A stretch of 64,000 nucleotides of DNA from Petunia secreta (GCA_029990175.1 JARKIP010000048.1:25196001-25260000); one strand, 5' to 3'; positions 31,818-43,564 are shown, counted from the stretch's first letter. The notes: a model not told the origin generated them from the sequence alone. Numbers and translations: made by a program.

Positions 31818-33520
31818 GCTTCCATCTTTCTCATTCAGCAGATTGTTCTCGTTGTTTGTACTGTTTATGTTTTCTTCCAGTTTACTCTTCTGTTCGAAAG
31901 GAGACTTCACTCCAACTTGGAGATCCTTGACCTGTGTAACTAGGTCATCATTCTTTTCCACCAACTTCCTTAACCCTTCCTACTGCTCTTGTAATTCCTT
32001 GTGATCAAGTTCAAAATCTTCAAATTTCTTTGTTGTCTCGTGCAATGCCTCTATTGTGAGTGAGAATTCCTCTCTTAACTTCATATTTTGAGAGATACTA
32101 TCTATTAATGCTCTAGCAACAGTTTCCAATTCAAGCTCAAGTTCTTTAGCCTTTTCAAGTGCTTCCAGATATTCTCTATCGACAGATGAAATACTAGTGT
32201 TGCACTCAATTGCATCCATTTTGCCCCTTGTAAGATAAGCTTCTTCACCGGTTGGCATTTCATCAAACACATGTTGCTCACAGTCTAGAGAACCCATTTT
32301 TTTGACACACATCAAGGGTTGAGGGTTGCACAGACACCACAATCTCTTCCATGTAACATCTATTCTCCTCTTGTTCAACCCCCAAATGCAAATTCGTTAT
32401 GCTAGTATCTTTGTCATTCACAATAGAAGTAATAGTAATCCACTGATATTGAAACGACATAGATGGATGGGAATGTTCAGATTTACAGTTGGTTCCCACC
32501 ATTCTTATGTCAGAGATGAAACACTTCTCTACAGCATGATCCGGAACAACCCCAGCAGCGTATAAATTTGGACAGGATGTGTACCCTGATGGGTGATAAA
32601 CATACTGTGAATTTGCTTGATTAAGTTGTTGTGGGTATCCCCCATACAAACTCATGTAACCCCGATTGATACCACCATATGGATCTCCGCCATATTAGGA
32701 GTGTTTATCGGTCGGTTCGGTTCGGTTTTGCACCTTATCGGTTTGGACTATCGGTTTTCGGTTTTTAAAAGTGCTAAACCAATAACCGAACCAATAAGCT
32801 ATCGGTTATCGGTTTTCGGGTTATCGGTTTTAGGTTCTTATCGGTTCGGTATTTGGTTTAACCATTAAGAAACTTAGGTCTAACGAGTGTAAAAAAAAAA
32901 ATTTAAACGATTGCATCCAATACAAAATCGGCTTTATTTTCGCAGCGAATTCAAATGCCTCTTATAGCATTCGCCATATTCAAAAAAGCAACCAACAATA
33001 GATTCAAATATACTTTATTATTATATAAACTAATGGAGGAGGATATGAGTGAAATAGTAAATTGGTGGTTGAAATGGATGAGGAGACTTGAAAGTTACAC
33101 AAGTAAAAGAAGACTGGAGTTCGAGGTTTCCAAGTTCCAACTAATAGTAATTAAGTATACTACTTTTATGCACATAAGCGCAATATAGTAAATCTGAAAA
33201 CCTTATTGGGTTTTCGGTTTAACCAATAAGAAAATATACAAAACCGACAATAGAACCGATAACCCAATAATTTTTTTTTTGCAAACCGTTAAATAACCGA
33301 TAACACAATATTTATAAACCATTAACTTTTTATCGGTTCGGTTTATCGGTTTAAACCGAAAAATGAACAGCCCTAGTCATAATCACCCAACCGCACCTCC
33401 TTAGAACTTGGACATCCATGGTACCAAGGTGTTTGATATTGGGTCACAGTAAAACCTTGACGTTTTCGTCATTCCATGGTGATTTTATCAAATTGTTGCA
33501 TCTTGATATAGGTCAAAGGA
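31818..33520 (-). pseudogene. Unknown coiled-coil protein locus, upstream segment
   Basis: The minus-strand frame begins close to 33510, just inside a primer-site-like sequence. It reads a Gln/Tyr/Gly-rich N-terminus (TVTQYQTPWYHGC, then YGGDPYGGINRGYMSLYGGY). It is interrupted by a DNA element at 32695-33376, then continues to 32278 where the frame shifts. Next comes a coiled coil (EYLEALEKAKELELELETV) with a TAG at 31979-31981. The coil continues past that stop to NLLNEKDG at 31818 and, beyond the solo LTR, resumes in frame at 18913. It was thus one long protein of coiled-coil plus globular type. Family unknown. Confidence 0.55.
32695..33376. mobile_element. Non-autonomous DNA transposon candidate (about 680 bp)
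   Basis: The left end TTAGGAGTGTTTATCGG and the right end, read inversely as CTAGGGCTGTTCATTTTTCGG, form imperfect terminal inverted repeats. Both ends are rich in TCGGTTCGGTTTATCGGTT repeats. It splits the N-terminal Gly/Tyr-rich codons of the coiled-coil locus. I could not define a target duplication. A hAT-like origin is likely but unproven. Confidence 0.6.
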
Positions 33521-33525
33521 TTGAT

Positions 33526-33537
33526 GCTCTATTACCA
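33526..33537 (-). promoter_or_regulatory. Degenerate primer-binding-site-like sequence
   Basis: On the minus strand TGGTAATAGAGC follows GTATCATT, resembling an LTR end and the initiator-Met primer site TGGTATCAGAGC with two changes. It lies just upstream of the coiled-coil reading frame. Confidence 0.45.
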
Positions 33538-33539
33538 AA

Positions 33540-33859
33540 TGATACGAGATAGTATTTGGGGAAGAAAGCTAGCTAAAAACTAAGCTAAACTAATCTACAA
33601 CTAAGAAAGCTAAAGATATATTTTCATTGATGATCCTTCAAAGTGAGTACAAAGGCAGAATATATTGAAGCTATTTTAAGGGTTAATTGCGTAATTAAAT
33701 AAACTAACTTAAGGGGTCCGATTACAATTAATGACAATTGTGTCCTCCTTCTGTAAATCGGCTCCAAGCAGCTGTGTACTACACCATTCACCTCTGGTAC
33801 AACCATCACCAGCTTCAGCTCATTTGTCTTACTTAAGCTTCCAAATTCAGATTGTAACA
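33540..33859 (-). repeat. Candidate LTR of about 320 bp upstream of the coiled-coil locus
   Basis: On the minus strand it starts TGTTACAATCTG and ends TCGTATCA, then the primer-like site. These are plausible LTR termini, but no second copy was found in the window. If real, the coiled-coil locus is the interior of an LTR element rather than a host gene. Confidence 0.35.
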
Positions 33860-34324
33860 TTGTCATTGCCTTTTCTCTCATATTTGTTGCATGGTGTTTC
33901 TTATCATGTTCCCCGTGAGTCATACATGAGTCGATGGTAGAAAAGCAGAAATTTGTGAAGACGGTTTTGACGATTTAATAAGGCAAAGAAAACTGGCTGC
34001 TTATTAATTTTGGAACTCTCTTATGCAGCGTTGCCTTCCTTACGAGTGAGTCTCTTATTAGCAGTTTGCTTTTGAAGAGCTACATTTCAGAAGAACTGAT
34101 TAGGAATAATATTACGAGGTTTTGGAAAATCATATTTGCTTTAGTTGTTTACGTCATGCATCAAAATGAATTCTTTTGCTATCATTTTCTCATTCTAAAA
34201 TCCAAATGATATAGCTTTTTTCCATGTTTTCATAGTATTTGATCTGAACGTTGTCTGTTTGTTGTGATTGACACTTTTTGCTTTGCAAGAAATAAAGTTT
34301 TGTGTCTCCTGTATGATCTCTCTG
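33860..34324. other. No recognisable gene
   Basis: AT-rich unique-looking DNA. I see no frame, RNA gene or repeat that I can support. Confidence 0.5.
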
Positions 34325-34445
34325 CATCCAATATTAACAACAACAGCATACTCAGTGTTATCCCACAGATGGGGAAGAGTGAGATGTACACAGACCTTAC
34401 CCCTATCTTGAATAAGGTAGAGAGGCTGTATCCAATGATCTTTCT
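34325..34445 (-). repeat. TS-type SINE or LINE 3' tail remnant
   Basis: The plus strand reads AACAACAACAGCATACTCAG, a TTATCCCACAGATGGGG block, then GTACACAGACCTTACCCCTA and GAATAAGGTAGAGAGGCTG. This is the reverse of the conserved 3' end of tobacco-type SINEs and their LINE partners. The TTG tail is at the low-coordinate side. The LINE end at 5540-5700 shares this module. Confidence 0.75.
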
Positions 34446-34929
34446 GCGTTCATGGGGTTACAGTTCAGTTTGATGCATTTGAGAATACTTTGGCCTCTGC
34501 ATGAGTTGGCCACTACAAGTCTACATGGATAAATTGTGAACGTGCTTCTTGTAATGGAGAAATATAGTAGTTATCCCGGTTGGTGTGGAACATTTCTGGG
34601 AGTAGAAACTCAGCATGATATGTCAATATGGTGGCTGCAGTTACAGATGAAAGGTGAATTCATGTTACTACTCAATACACATTTATAAAAGATATTCCTT
34701 CCATGTATCTTGGAGCCAAATTTCGAACCTCCTGTTTTGGTGGTTTCTTGATGGTAATATCCTAGATTTTTTTGTTTACATCACGGCAGTGCCTTAAATT
34801 GATTTTCCACAAAGTGTAAGTAGCCTTTGGAATTCAGACGCCCGCCTTATTACATAACCAAATACATTCAATACAAATACAGTAGGGAAACAGAGAGAAG
34901 AGACAGAGATCAACATAAACTAAAAAAAT
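34446..34929. other. 3' flank of the GST gene, no other gene seen
   Basis: Non-coding spacer downstream of the minus-strand GST remnant. I could not single out a polyadenylation signal with confidence. Confidence 0.5.
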
Positions 34930-36029
34930 TCAATTGCCCCGAGCTTTGAAGACGATGTTTTTGAGAAACTGAAGAAATGAAACCACCTTCTCATAAGGGG
35001 GAGTGATTTCTTTAACTATTGACAGCTCCATCAGACTAGTCACCCATGAGTATAAAAGCGGTGTTTTCTCTTGATCCAGTATCTTCACACCAAACACTTC
35101 CTCTTGTGCTTTGTAGGCACCAAGTGTAATAATGATTATGATATCTAGTATCCCTATATTCCTGCCTTCTAAAGTGGTGCTGATTCCCAGTGAGGAATTC
35201 TTGATTCCATCTTCGAGCACGCTAAGTTTCTCAGAATATTCCTCTAATGCTTTTTCCAGTTCTTCCCCTTTGAATATCTTGAGCATACTGTCTGTAATCT
35301 GCATATACTAATATAATTAGAAACAGATCTAGAATTAAATCAGTAAATATAGAACACCAACGCATTCACTGTTCTTCTGTTACATTCAATGTGGATTTAG
35401 TACAAGTACAGAATTTTAGTAATTTGTAAGGATGAAGCCTTATTAGATATAGCAATTACGCTGGAGATGCGGTAGAACATAGTAGGCTCAGAACTTGGAT
35501 ACCTAGAAACTATGCCTTAGTATCTCTCCAATCTTTAGTCTACACGAAACGTAGTTATTGGAGGTCAGATATGTTAAATATTTGCTTGCGCAAAGGATTA
35601 CTTCTGCTTCGGCTCTCTATGTTAGATAAATACCAAATCAAAATCAGTGGAAATAAAATCCTGTACCAAGTGAAAATGGGTAATAAGGAAAACTGAATTT
35701 TGTGATATTACATGTTGGATGTAAGAAGACCAGAATCTGACTCTGGCTCTTTCGTAAGGATCTTCTGGCAAGAGTTGGGGCTCATTCTTCCATGTCTCGT
35801 CAATGTATTCAAGAATGACAAAGGACTCAGATAGTGGTTTCCCGTTGTGAACAAGTACATGTACTTTCTTATGAATGGGGTTGTATTTGAGCAGCAATGG
35901 ACTTTTGTTGCTCAAATCTTCTTCCACATACTCATAAGGTATGCCTTTTACTTTGAGAGCTAATTCCACTCTCTTCACATAAGGACTAGCTCACGCTCCA
36001 TGTAGAGTAATCTTATTTTTCTCTCCCAT
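34930..36029 (-). pseudogene. GSTU: Tau-class glutathione S-transferase, two exons, nonsense codon 13
   Basis: Exon 1 is 36029-35712 (106 codons, donor GTAATA) and exon 2 is 35298-34930 (acceptor ...GCAG), both phase 0. This is the tau GST intron position, and the 228-residue total is the usual length. Exon 1 is the thioredoxin-like glutathione-binding domain (SPYVKRVELALK with the catalytic Ser, NKSPLLLKYNPIHKK, ESFVILEYIDE). Exon 2 is the helical substrate domain. Two lesions stand out: TGA at 35993-35991, where this family has Trp just before the catalytic Ser, and His instead of the conserved cis-Pro in KVHVLVHNGKP. Tau GSTs conjugate glutathione to xenobiotics and stress products in the cytosol. 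Enzyme activity here is very unlikely. Confidence 0.88.
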
Positions 36030-36081
36030 TTCGCTCTCTGAGTTTATGTGAGAATTGAGATGGTTATGTTTTACGTTTCCC

Positions 36082-36148
<67 letters not shown>

Positions 36149-36150
36149 GT
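36082..36150. repeat. (TA)n(TG)n microsatellite
   Basis: About ten TA units run into about twenty TG units, then ATATGTGTGTGT. It sits 50 bases upstream of the GST start codon, within what would be its 5' UTR or proximal promoter. Confidence 0.95.
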
Positions 36151-36545
36151 ATTCTCAACTTTCTCTAACCTCCATTCATTCAATTACTGAAGAAATTGTT
36201 TTAAGGATTCTTGGTGTCCCACTAGGCCATGATTGTCAATAGTCAACATTTGATTTGGATATTCAATTGAACCGACATATATTTTTATCTTGCAAGTTTG
36301 ACTTGTCAGTAGATTGAATAATCTTTATGACAAGGGAAATGAAAGCAGCAGCCCAATTCTTGGTGCCCAAGTTTGCCAATGGTGCGGGAGTTACGAAAAG
36401 ACAGGAGAAAGAAAGAAACAATATTTATTGTTAAATCTATAAACCCAGAGGATAACAAGTCGGCTCGTGTGCAAAGAGGACACTGAGAACCTGCTAATTG
36501 CTGGGAAATTTCTTTAGTATATGTCATGCTTACATCTCTGCTTGT
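36151..36545. other. GST upstream region, no gene
   Basis: Non-coding DNA between the microsatellite and element E. Parts resemble the region upstream of the second GST (about 46820-47020), as expected for tandem duplicates. Confidence 0.5.
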
Positions 36546-36725
36546 GTGTGTGACGTTCCTCGAAATTTTCTAAGTTTTAGGACACTTATGGGCAAGAAAA
36601 ATATACATAAAGTCGTTCCTTATGTATGTCGAGGTCCGAGTATCAAGTATAGGGTGAACTTGAATTATGATACTATCTTGGATGAGGTGTGAATACTCAA
36701 TAATATTGGAAGTGGAAGGAGGAGT

Positions 36726-36733
36726 TATAAAAG
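36726..36733 (+). promoter_or_regulatory. TATA box, element E 5' LTR
   Basis: TATAAAAG, 175 bases into the LTR; the 3' LTR copy is at 44191-44198. Confidence 0.55.
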
Positions 36734-37647
36734 ACCAAGAATTAAAACTAACTTATATTGGCTAAAATTTAAATAGTAGAATACTACTAATATTTGTGTG
36801 GCTACTTAACAAAAGAAAATAAAAAACATGTAAGAAAGTAATATTAAAATAATGGACCAAAGGATAAGCAACATAGATATACCAGTACTTGGTTTCTGGC
36901 GTGATACAGCCGTAACCAAAGTACTCCCTTAGCCGAAACTGAAGCAGGGAAGCGTACCTTCTCCAATTCGACTTTCAAGTTAACGTCAAGGTAAGTTTTT
37001 CTTGCGGATTAGTAAAATTATATTATGATTATACAAAGAATTTAGTATCTTAATAGGCTATATTTATTGGGAAGTTTCTCAAAAACCTAGAAAGTTTAGA
37101 ATATGAACTAGAGTTCTTGAATTGGGGAAAAGATTGATACTTTGGAATTGATTATGCAAATTGGTGGTTGTAGTTGTTGGGTGACGTGAAGTGCGTCCAA
37201 TGGAGCTACGTTTAGGCTCGAGGAATAACCGAGGTGAGTTGAGATATACACTTTCTAAGGTGCTTTTCTCACAAAGTGCATGTCTTTAATATATTTGATA
37301 AATTGCTTTAGAGAAGTTAATGTACGTTTGATTGGAGCGGGCAAACGTTCATTATCCATTAACGTTTCCAAGTCGTTCTTTAGTATCAAGTATCTAGAAA
37401 TATGTTTCATAGCTTCCTTTACATCCCGATCATATATCCTTACTTGAGTACAATTTCATGAGATTATTTATGTTATTCTATGAGTATTATTAAATGATTC
37501 AAGATTTAATTGTGTTTGAAAGCTAATGAAGCTATGATGAGATTTTAAATGAAAGATTAAGTACAAATTGGGGCCTTTGGTGCCAAGCAATATTTTAAAT
37601 ATTTTTGGGAGCTACCTTAAATTCTGAGAAGGGTAAACTTGTTCGTA

Positions 37648-37770
37648 GCCATAGCCGGGCTGCGGAGCGTGACCATAGTCGGGTTGCGTTTTACCCCGAA
37701 ACTACCATGACAGGGTAGGTATGTGCCATTGTCGGACACTATGTTATATTGCCATAGTCGGGCAATGAAT
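37648..37770 (+). repeat. CCATAGTCGGG short repeats in element E LTR
   Basis: Four variants (CCATAGCCGGGC, CCATAGTCGGGT, CCATTGTCGGAC, CCATAGTCGGGC) occur within 125 bases. The 3' LTR has the same block at 45106-45233. Confidence 0.8.
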
Positions 37771-38480
37771 GCTAGCGTGTCAGACTTTGAACTGTGGGAC
37801 GCCACAGGGATTAGAAAGAGAAAGAAAGAAAAGATGTCAGATTTGAGTGGTACTCCCTAAAGAAAGAAAGTATAAGCTATTTTGCAATATTTAAGAGTTT
37901 ATTTTGATCTAATATTTTCAGCTGTCTTAAGTAAAGTGTACGCATTTATGTTTTATTAACTCTCGTTCCGGCCTTAGTGAGGGAGTCGATGATACTCACT
38001 GGGTGACGAGCGATTCGTTACTCACGTTCCTTTTTCTTGGAACCTACGTTGGCTTCGTCAACGTAGACGCATGTCACAGAGGCGATCAGACTACAGGCTA
38101 GGACTCTCCCTCACATCCTAGTTGTTGGTAAGATCCGCTTTGCTTTCAGTGGAGACATATCAGTTTCCTTACCAGTTCCTTCATTTATTTTACTTATTCA
38201 GTTGAGTATTGCCGAGGGTTTTATGTCTCGTGCAATATGACAGTCTTCCAGTTTTAGAGGCTTCATAGACAATGAGTTAGAAGGGTTATGGTGCACATTT
38301 TAAGATTTAGTACTTAAAGTATTTTAAAGTTATATTGACTATTTATTATAAGATGCAGAGTTATATTTATTTAAATTATTATGAGTTTTTGAAAGATGTA
38401 TGAAAAGTTTAGCAGGTCTGGTTCACCTGGCCCCCAGGTGCCGTGTCATAACTCGTTCAGAAAACGGGTCGTGACAAACT

Positions 38481-38492
38481 TGGTATCAGAGC
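38481..38492 (+). promoter_or_regulatory. Primer-binding site of element E
   Basis: TGGTATCAGAGC, complementary to initiator Met tRNA, four bases after the LTR end. Confidence 0.92.
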
Positions 38493-38690
38493 AACAGGTT
38501 TAGAGAGTCCTAGGGGTCTATGAAGCCGTGTCAGTAGAGTCTTGTTTATGGGTATGAAGCGCACCATACTTATGAACAGGAGGCTGTAGACATTTAGGAA
38601 AAGTCTCGCTTTCTTTCATACTCTAGATCGTGCAATAGAGCTTAACTTTAAGAATCCTTCTAATCTATTCATTCTTTTGAATTCACATAA

Positions 38691-39510
38691 ATGGTTGGTA
38701 CTCGAAATTCTAACACCAGAGCTCAAGCAGTTGATCAAGAAACGCTTGCGGCTATGGTGGCTCAGCATAAATCTAAGAAAAGTAAGAAGGGAAAGCCAAC
38801 TAAGAAGACTCCAGCGCCCCAGGTTGAACCAGAGGAGCAGGTTGATCAAGTTGAGATGGATGAGCAAGCTAACCAGAACCAAGTGCCACCCCCACCTGTT
38901 GTTCCAGCTCAAGTTGTCTTGCCACCAGAGATGCGTGAGGCTTTTAATGCAATGAGAGGGGCAATGGAGATGTTTACTACAGTCATGGCTACTCAGGGAG
39001 GGAGAATGAGGCACCACTTCAGGGCAACAGACATGAAAGTTCTATAACCTCCAGGGAACACGAGTTTCTCAAGTTGAGACCACCAGAGTTCTACAGTACC
39101 AAGGTTGGTGAAGATGCAATGTTATGGCTTGAGGAAGTTAAAAGGGCACTCCGGTTGATGAAAGCAGTTGATAATGAGGCTGTTGAATTAGCTGCCTACC
39201 AGCTGAAGGGTACGGCAGGCACTTGGTTCGAGATATGGGAAAGAGAGAGAGATGAGGATTATGGTCCACCTACGTGGGAGGAATTTGAGGAGGTATTCAC
39301 AATGAACTTTATACCAGAAGAAGATAAGGCAGCCAAGGCTACCCAGTTTGAGCAACTTAAGTAGGGATCAATGAGTGTAGAAGAATACCAGATGGAGTTT
39401 ATCAAGTTGGCTAAGTACGCTCCCCATATGATTCCAACAGGAAGGGCAAAGATTGATAGATTCGTTAATGGATTGGGTATTCACATTTAGGACACTACAG
39501 CGGCAGCGGC
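38691..39510 (+). pseudogene. gag: Gag N-terminal half of element E, frameshift and two stops
   Basis: The start MVGTRNSNTRAQ is typical of Tekay gag. A basic, then Pro/Gln-rich N-terminus runs to about 39005, where a one-base loss shifts the frame; the first frame then stops at 39045-39047. The capsid part continues in the other frame (EFLKLRPPEFYSTK, YQLKGTAGTWFEIWERER, FTMNFIPEEDKAAKATQFEQ). It is cut by TAG at 39362-39364 and TAG at 39488-39490. Beyond that the same frame enters the zinc-knuckle and pol part at 39518. Confidence 0.9.
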
Positions 39511-39517
39511 AGCAGAT

Positions 39518-42454
39518 ATGTCAGTTTTATCCTCTGTTGTGGGATTTGCTAAGCACATGGAAAGGAAGAAACATCAAAGAAGAGATGAAAAGGAAAGCTA
39601 CAAAAACAAGAGGGCCCGATCATCCAGTGGTTACAATGGTTCAATGGGAGGAGGAAAGAGCTCATTTAACAAGGCTACATCTGCACCAGCTCAGTCCTCT
39701 TACCAGTCAGGTGGTGGGTCATACTTCAAGAAGAACCAGAACTATGGGAGTCAGTCTCATCAGAATCAAAACTTTGGTGGCAGGTCCAATCAAAATCAGA
39801 GTTTTCAATCTCCAGCTATTCAGAGTCAAGGCAGTGTCAACCAGCAGCTACAGTATGGTAATGTTTGTGGTAATTATAAAAAGAACCATTCAGGACCGTG
39901 CAAGTTGGGTTTTCGAGGTTGTTACAATTGTCTTGAAGAGGGACACTACAAATTTAATTGCCCAAAGTTGCAGCGAGCCTATGATAGGGGAGCAGCATAT
40001 CCAGCAGGTTCTTCAGCTACTGCAGTTGCACCACCCCAAGCTCGTGGCCCTCAGAACCAGGCTGCGCGTGGGGCGGGTAGAGGTTCAGGCTCAGTCCACC
40101 AGGGAGGGGGACAACCCCGCTTATATGCTACACTTGATCGTCAAAGTACAGAGGCATCTCCAGCAGTTGTTACAGGTATACTTCAAGTTTACTCACAGAA
40201 TGCATATGTCTTGATTGATCCAGGTTCTACATATTCTTATGTCACTCCGTATTTTGCTACGAGTCTCCGGTTAGAACCTGAACATCTAAGTGAGTCCTTC
40301 TTAGTATCTACTCCAGTTGGAGAGCCAGTGAAAGCAACGAGAGTTTATAGGGGTTGCACAATCCCAGTGCAAGACCGCAATACTATAGCTGATCTTATAG
40401 AGTTAGAAATGGTGGACTTTGATGCAATCATGGGTATGGATTGGCTTTCTTCTTGCCATGTCACATTAGATTGTCGTGCTAAGATAGTCAGGTTCCAATT
40501 CCCAAATGAAGAGGTCCTCGAATGGAAGGGTAGTTCAGTGTCACCAGTGGGCAAAATTATTTCCTATCTTAAGGCACAGAAGATGATAAGTAAAGGTTGT
40601 GTTGCCTACTTGGCTCATATCATTAATGCAGAATCAGATGCGCCTGTGCCAGTTGTTAGAGATTTTCCAGAAGTTTTTCCAGATGACCTTCCCGGACTTC
40701 CTCCAGAAAGAATCATAGAGTTTGGTATTGACCTCGTCCCGGGCACTCAGCCCATATCTATTCCTCCCTATAGAATGGCCCTAGCAGAACTTAAAGAATT
40801 GAAAGAGCAGTTGAAAGATCTTCTTGACAAGGGCTTCATCAGGCCGAGTGTATCACCGTGGGGTGCTCCGGTCCTATTTGTCAAGAAGAAAGATGGGTCT
40901 CTCAGAATGTGTATTGATTATCGGCAGTTGAACAAAGTCACGGTTAAAAACAAGTATCTATTACCTAGAATTGATGACTTATTTGACCAACTTCAGGGAG
41001 CAAAGTACTTCTCCAAGATAGACTTGAGATCGGGGTATCACCAGTTGAGAATTAGAGAAGAAGATATCCCAAAGACAGCCTTCAGGACTCGCTACGGCCA
41101 CTATGAATTTCTAGTGATGTCCTTTGGGCTGACAAATGCACCAGCTGCTTTCATGGACCTGATGAATAGAGTATTCAAGCCGTACTTGGATACCTTTATT
41201 ATCGTGTTCATAGATGATATTTTGGTATATTCCAAGAGCAAGGAGGAACATGAAGAGCACCTCATGATAACACTGCAGACTCTGAAAGAGAATGAACTAT
41301 ATGCTAAGTTTTCCAAATGTGAGTTTTGGCTCCAGTCAGTGGCATTCTTAGGCCACGTGGTATCTAGTGAAGGCATTAAGGTAGATCCTCAGAAGATAGA
41401 AGCGGTTAAGGACTGGCCAAGGCCAACAACGCCGACCGAAATTAGAAGTTTCTTGGATTTGGCAGGTTACTACAGGAGGTTCGTTGAGGGTTTTTCTTCT
41501 CTTGCAGCACCATTGACCAAGCTGACTCAGAAAGCAATTAAATTTCAGTGGTCAGACGCATGCAAGCAGAGCTTTCAAGAATTGAAAAAGAGGTTGACCA
41601 CCGCACCTGTGTTAACCTTTCCGACAGGTTTGGGTGGATTCACAGTCTATTGCGATGCCTCCAGAGTAGGGCTTGGTTGCGTTCTCATGCAAGAAGAAAA
41701 GGTTGTCGCCTATGCTTCCAGGCAGTTGAAAAACCACGAAAAGAACTACCCCACACACGACTTAGAGCTTGCAGCGGTAGTATTTGCTTTAAAAATATGG
41801 AGGCACTACTTGTATGGTGAGATTTCTAATATATATACAGACCATAAGAGTCTCCAATACATTTTCAAGCAAAAGGAGTTAAATTTGAGGCAGAGAAGGT
41901 GGCTCGAGCTGTTGAAGGATTATGACATCAATATCCTTTACCATCCGGGCAAAGCTAATGTGGTAGCAGACACACTCAGCAGAAAGTCAATGGGTGTCTT
42001 AGCTCATTTATCAGTTCAGAGGAGACCGTTAGGCCGAGAAGTGCAAAAGCTGGCAAACGACGTGATTAGACTGGATGAGACGGAAGGAGGAGATATGGTT
42101 GCTTGTGCCTTAGCACGTTCATCACTTATTGCACATGTTAAGGCTAAGCAAGATGAGGATCCGTATTTGGTGAAAATAAAAGATGGAGTCAGAAATAAAG
42201 AAATCACCGCTTTCACTCTTGGAAACGATGGAGCTTTGAAGCTAAATGACAGGTTATGTGTACCAGATGTAGATGACCTCAGAAAAGCCATCATGGAAGA
42301 CGCTCACAACTCGAGATACTCTATTCACCCAGGTGCTACTAAATTGTATCAAGATTTGAAGGATTTGTATTTGTGGAAAGGTATGAAGAAGCAAGTAGCA
42401 GAGTATGTGGCTAAATGTTTGAATTGTCAGCAAGTCAAGGCAGAGCATCAATGA
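39518..42454 (+). pseudogene. pol: Gag zinc knuckle, protease, RT, RNase H, integrase zinc domain of element E
   Basis: A 978-codon open block in the same frame as the gag capsid part. It has a Ser/Gln-rich linker, a CCHC knuckle (CYNCLEEGHYKFNC, about residues 134-147), protease with LIDPGSTYSYV (the DPG variant usual in Tekay elements), RT with LRSGYHQLRI, FGLTNAPAAF and the FIDDILVYS box (about 41205-41230), and RNase H (YCDASRVGLGCVL to VVADTLSRK). The integrase zinc domain ends CLNCQQVKAEHQ, where TGA at 42452-42454 stops the frame. Integrase continues in frame after it. Apart from the stops, RT and RNase H look complete. Confidence 0.94.
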
Positions 42455-42496
42455 CCAGGTGGTCTACTTCAGGATATAGAAATACCACAGTGGAAA

Positions 42497-43564
42497 TTGG
42501 AAGCGATAAATATGGATTTTGTGGTAGGCTTGCCTCGCACGTACCGTAAGCATGACTCAATTTGGGTGATTGTAGACAGACTCACAAAGTCAGCTCATTT
42601 TCTGCCAGTGAAGACAACAGACAGTGCAGAACAGTATGCTCAGTTGTATATCAAGGAAATTATTAGGTTACATGGCACCCCAGTCTCGATTATCTCTGAC
42701 AGAGGTCCACAGTTCACCGCTCATTTTTGGCAAGCTTTCCAGAAAAGGTTGGGAACCAAGGTCAACTTGAGCACCGCTTTTCATCCGCAGACTGATGGGC
42801 AGGCAGAAAGGACCATTCAGACCCTCGAGGATATGTTGCGAGCTTGTGTTACAGATTTTGGAGGTAATTGGGATGACCACCTACCACTCATTGAGTTTTC
42901 TTACAATAACAGCTATCAGGCTAGTATCAGTATGGCTCCGTATGAGGCACTATATGGGCGTAGATATAGATCTCCAGTAGGTTGGTTCGAACCAGTAGAG
43001 GTACCATTGCTTGGCCCAGAGTTTGTTTATGAGGCTTTAGAGAAAGTCCAGCTAATTAGAGAAAGGCTTAAAACGGCTCAGAGTTGTCAAAAGTCTTATT
43101 CTGACAAGAGGCCCCGAGACTTGGAGTTTAATGTAGGTGATATGGTATTTCTAAAAGTGTCACCGATGAAGGGGGTTATGAGGTTCGGTAAGAAGGGAAA
43201 GCTTAGTCCTAGATTTATCGGACCTTATGAGATTCTGAGCAAGAAGGGTAAAGTGGCTTATGAGTTAGCCTTGCCAGTTGAGTTGTCTTCAGTCCATCCT
43301 GTTTTTCACGTGTCTATGCTCAGAAAGTACATTTATGATGAATCACATGTTATTCCTGTCGACACCATAGAGATTAACAAAGACTTGGCATACGAAGAGG
43401 TAACAGTCCAGATTCTTGATAGACAAGTTAGAAAGTTAAGAACAAAGGATATAGTTTCGGTGAAAGTATTGTGGCGTGATCATAATTCAAAAGAGGCTAC
43501 ATGGGAGGTTGAGGAAGACATGAAGAAAAGGTATACCCATCTATTTGAAGATCAAGGTATGTGA
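42497..43564 (+). pseudogene. pol: Integrase core and chromodomain-like C-terminus of element E
   Basis: Continues the same frame after the TGA at 42452. The catalytic triad is visible: Asp in VIVDRLTKSAHF, Asp in IISDRGPQFTAHF, Glu in HPQTDGQAERTIQTLEDM. The GPY/F module is LSPRFIGPYEIL, followed by HPVFHVSMLRKY. The tail with VKVLWRDHNSKEATWEVEEDM is the chromodomain-like end typical of the Tekay/Del lineage, thought to direct integration to heterochromatin. It stops at 43562-43564. Confidence 0.93.

Larger units (their letters stand above)
36551..38476 (+). repeat. 5' LTR of element E (1926 bp)
   Basis: Contains TATAAAAG at 36726-36733 and four short copies of CCATAGTCGGG at about 37648-37770. 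TG...CA ends. Confidence 0.96.

Noticed and set aside
33624..33923. 99-codon minus-strand frame upstream of the coiled-coil locus
   Set aside because: It overlaps the candidate LTR and has no domain; more likely LTR sequence than a gene.
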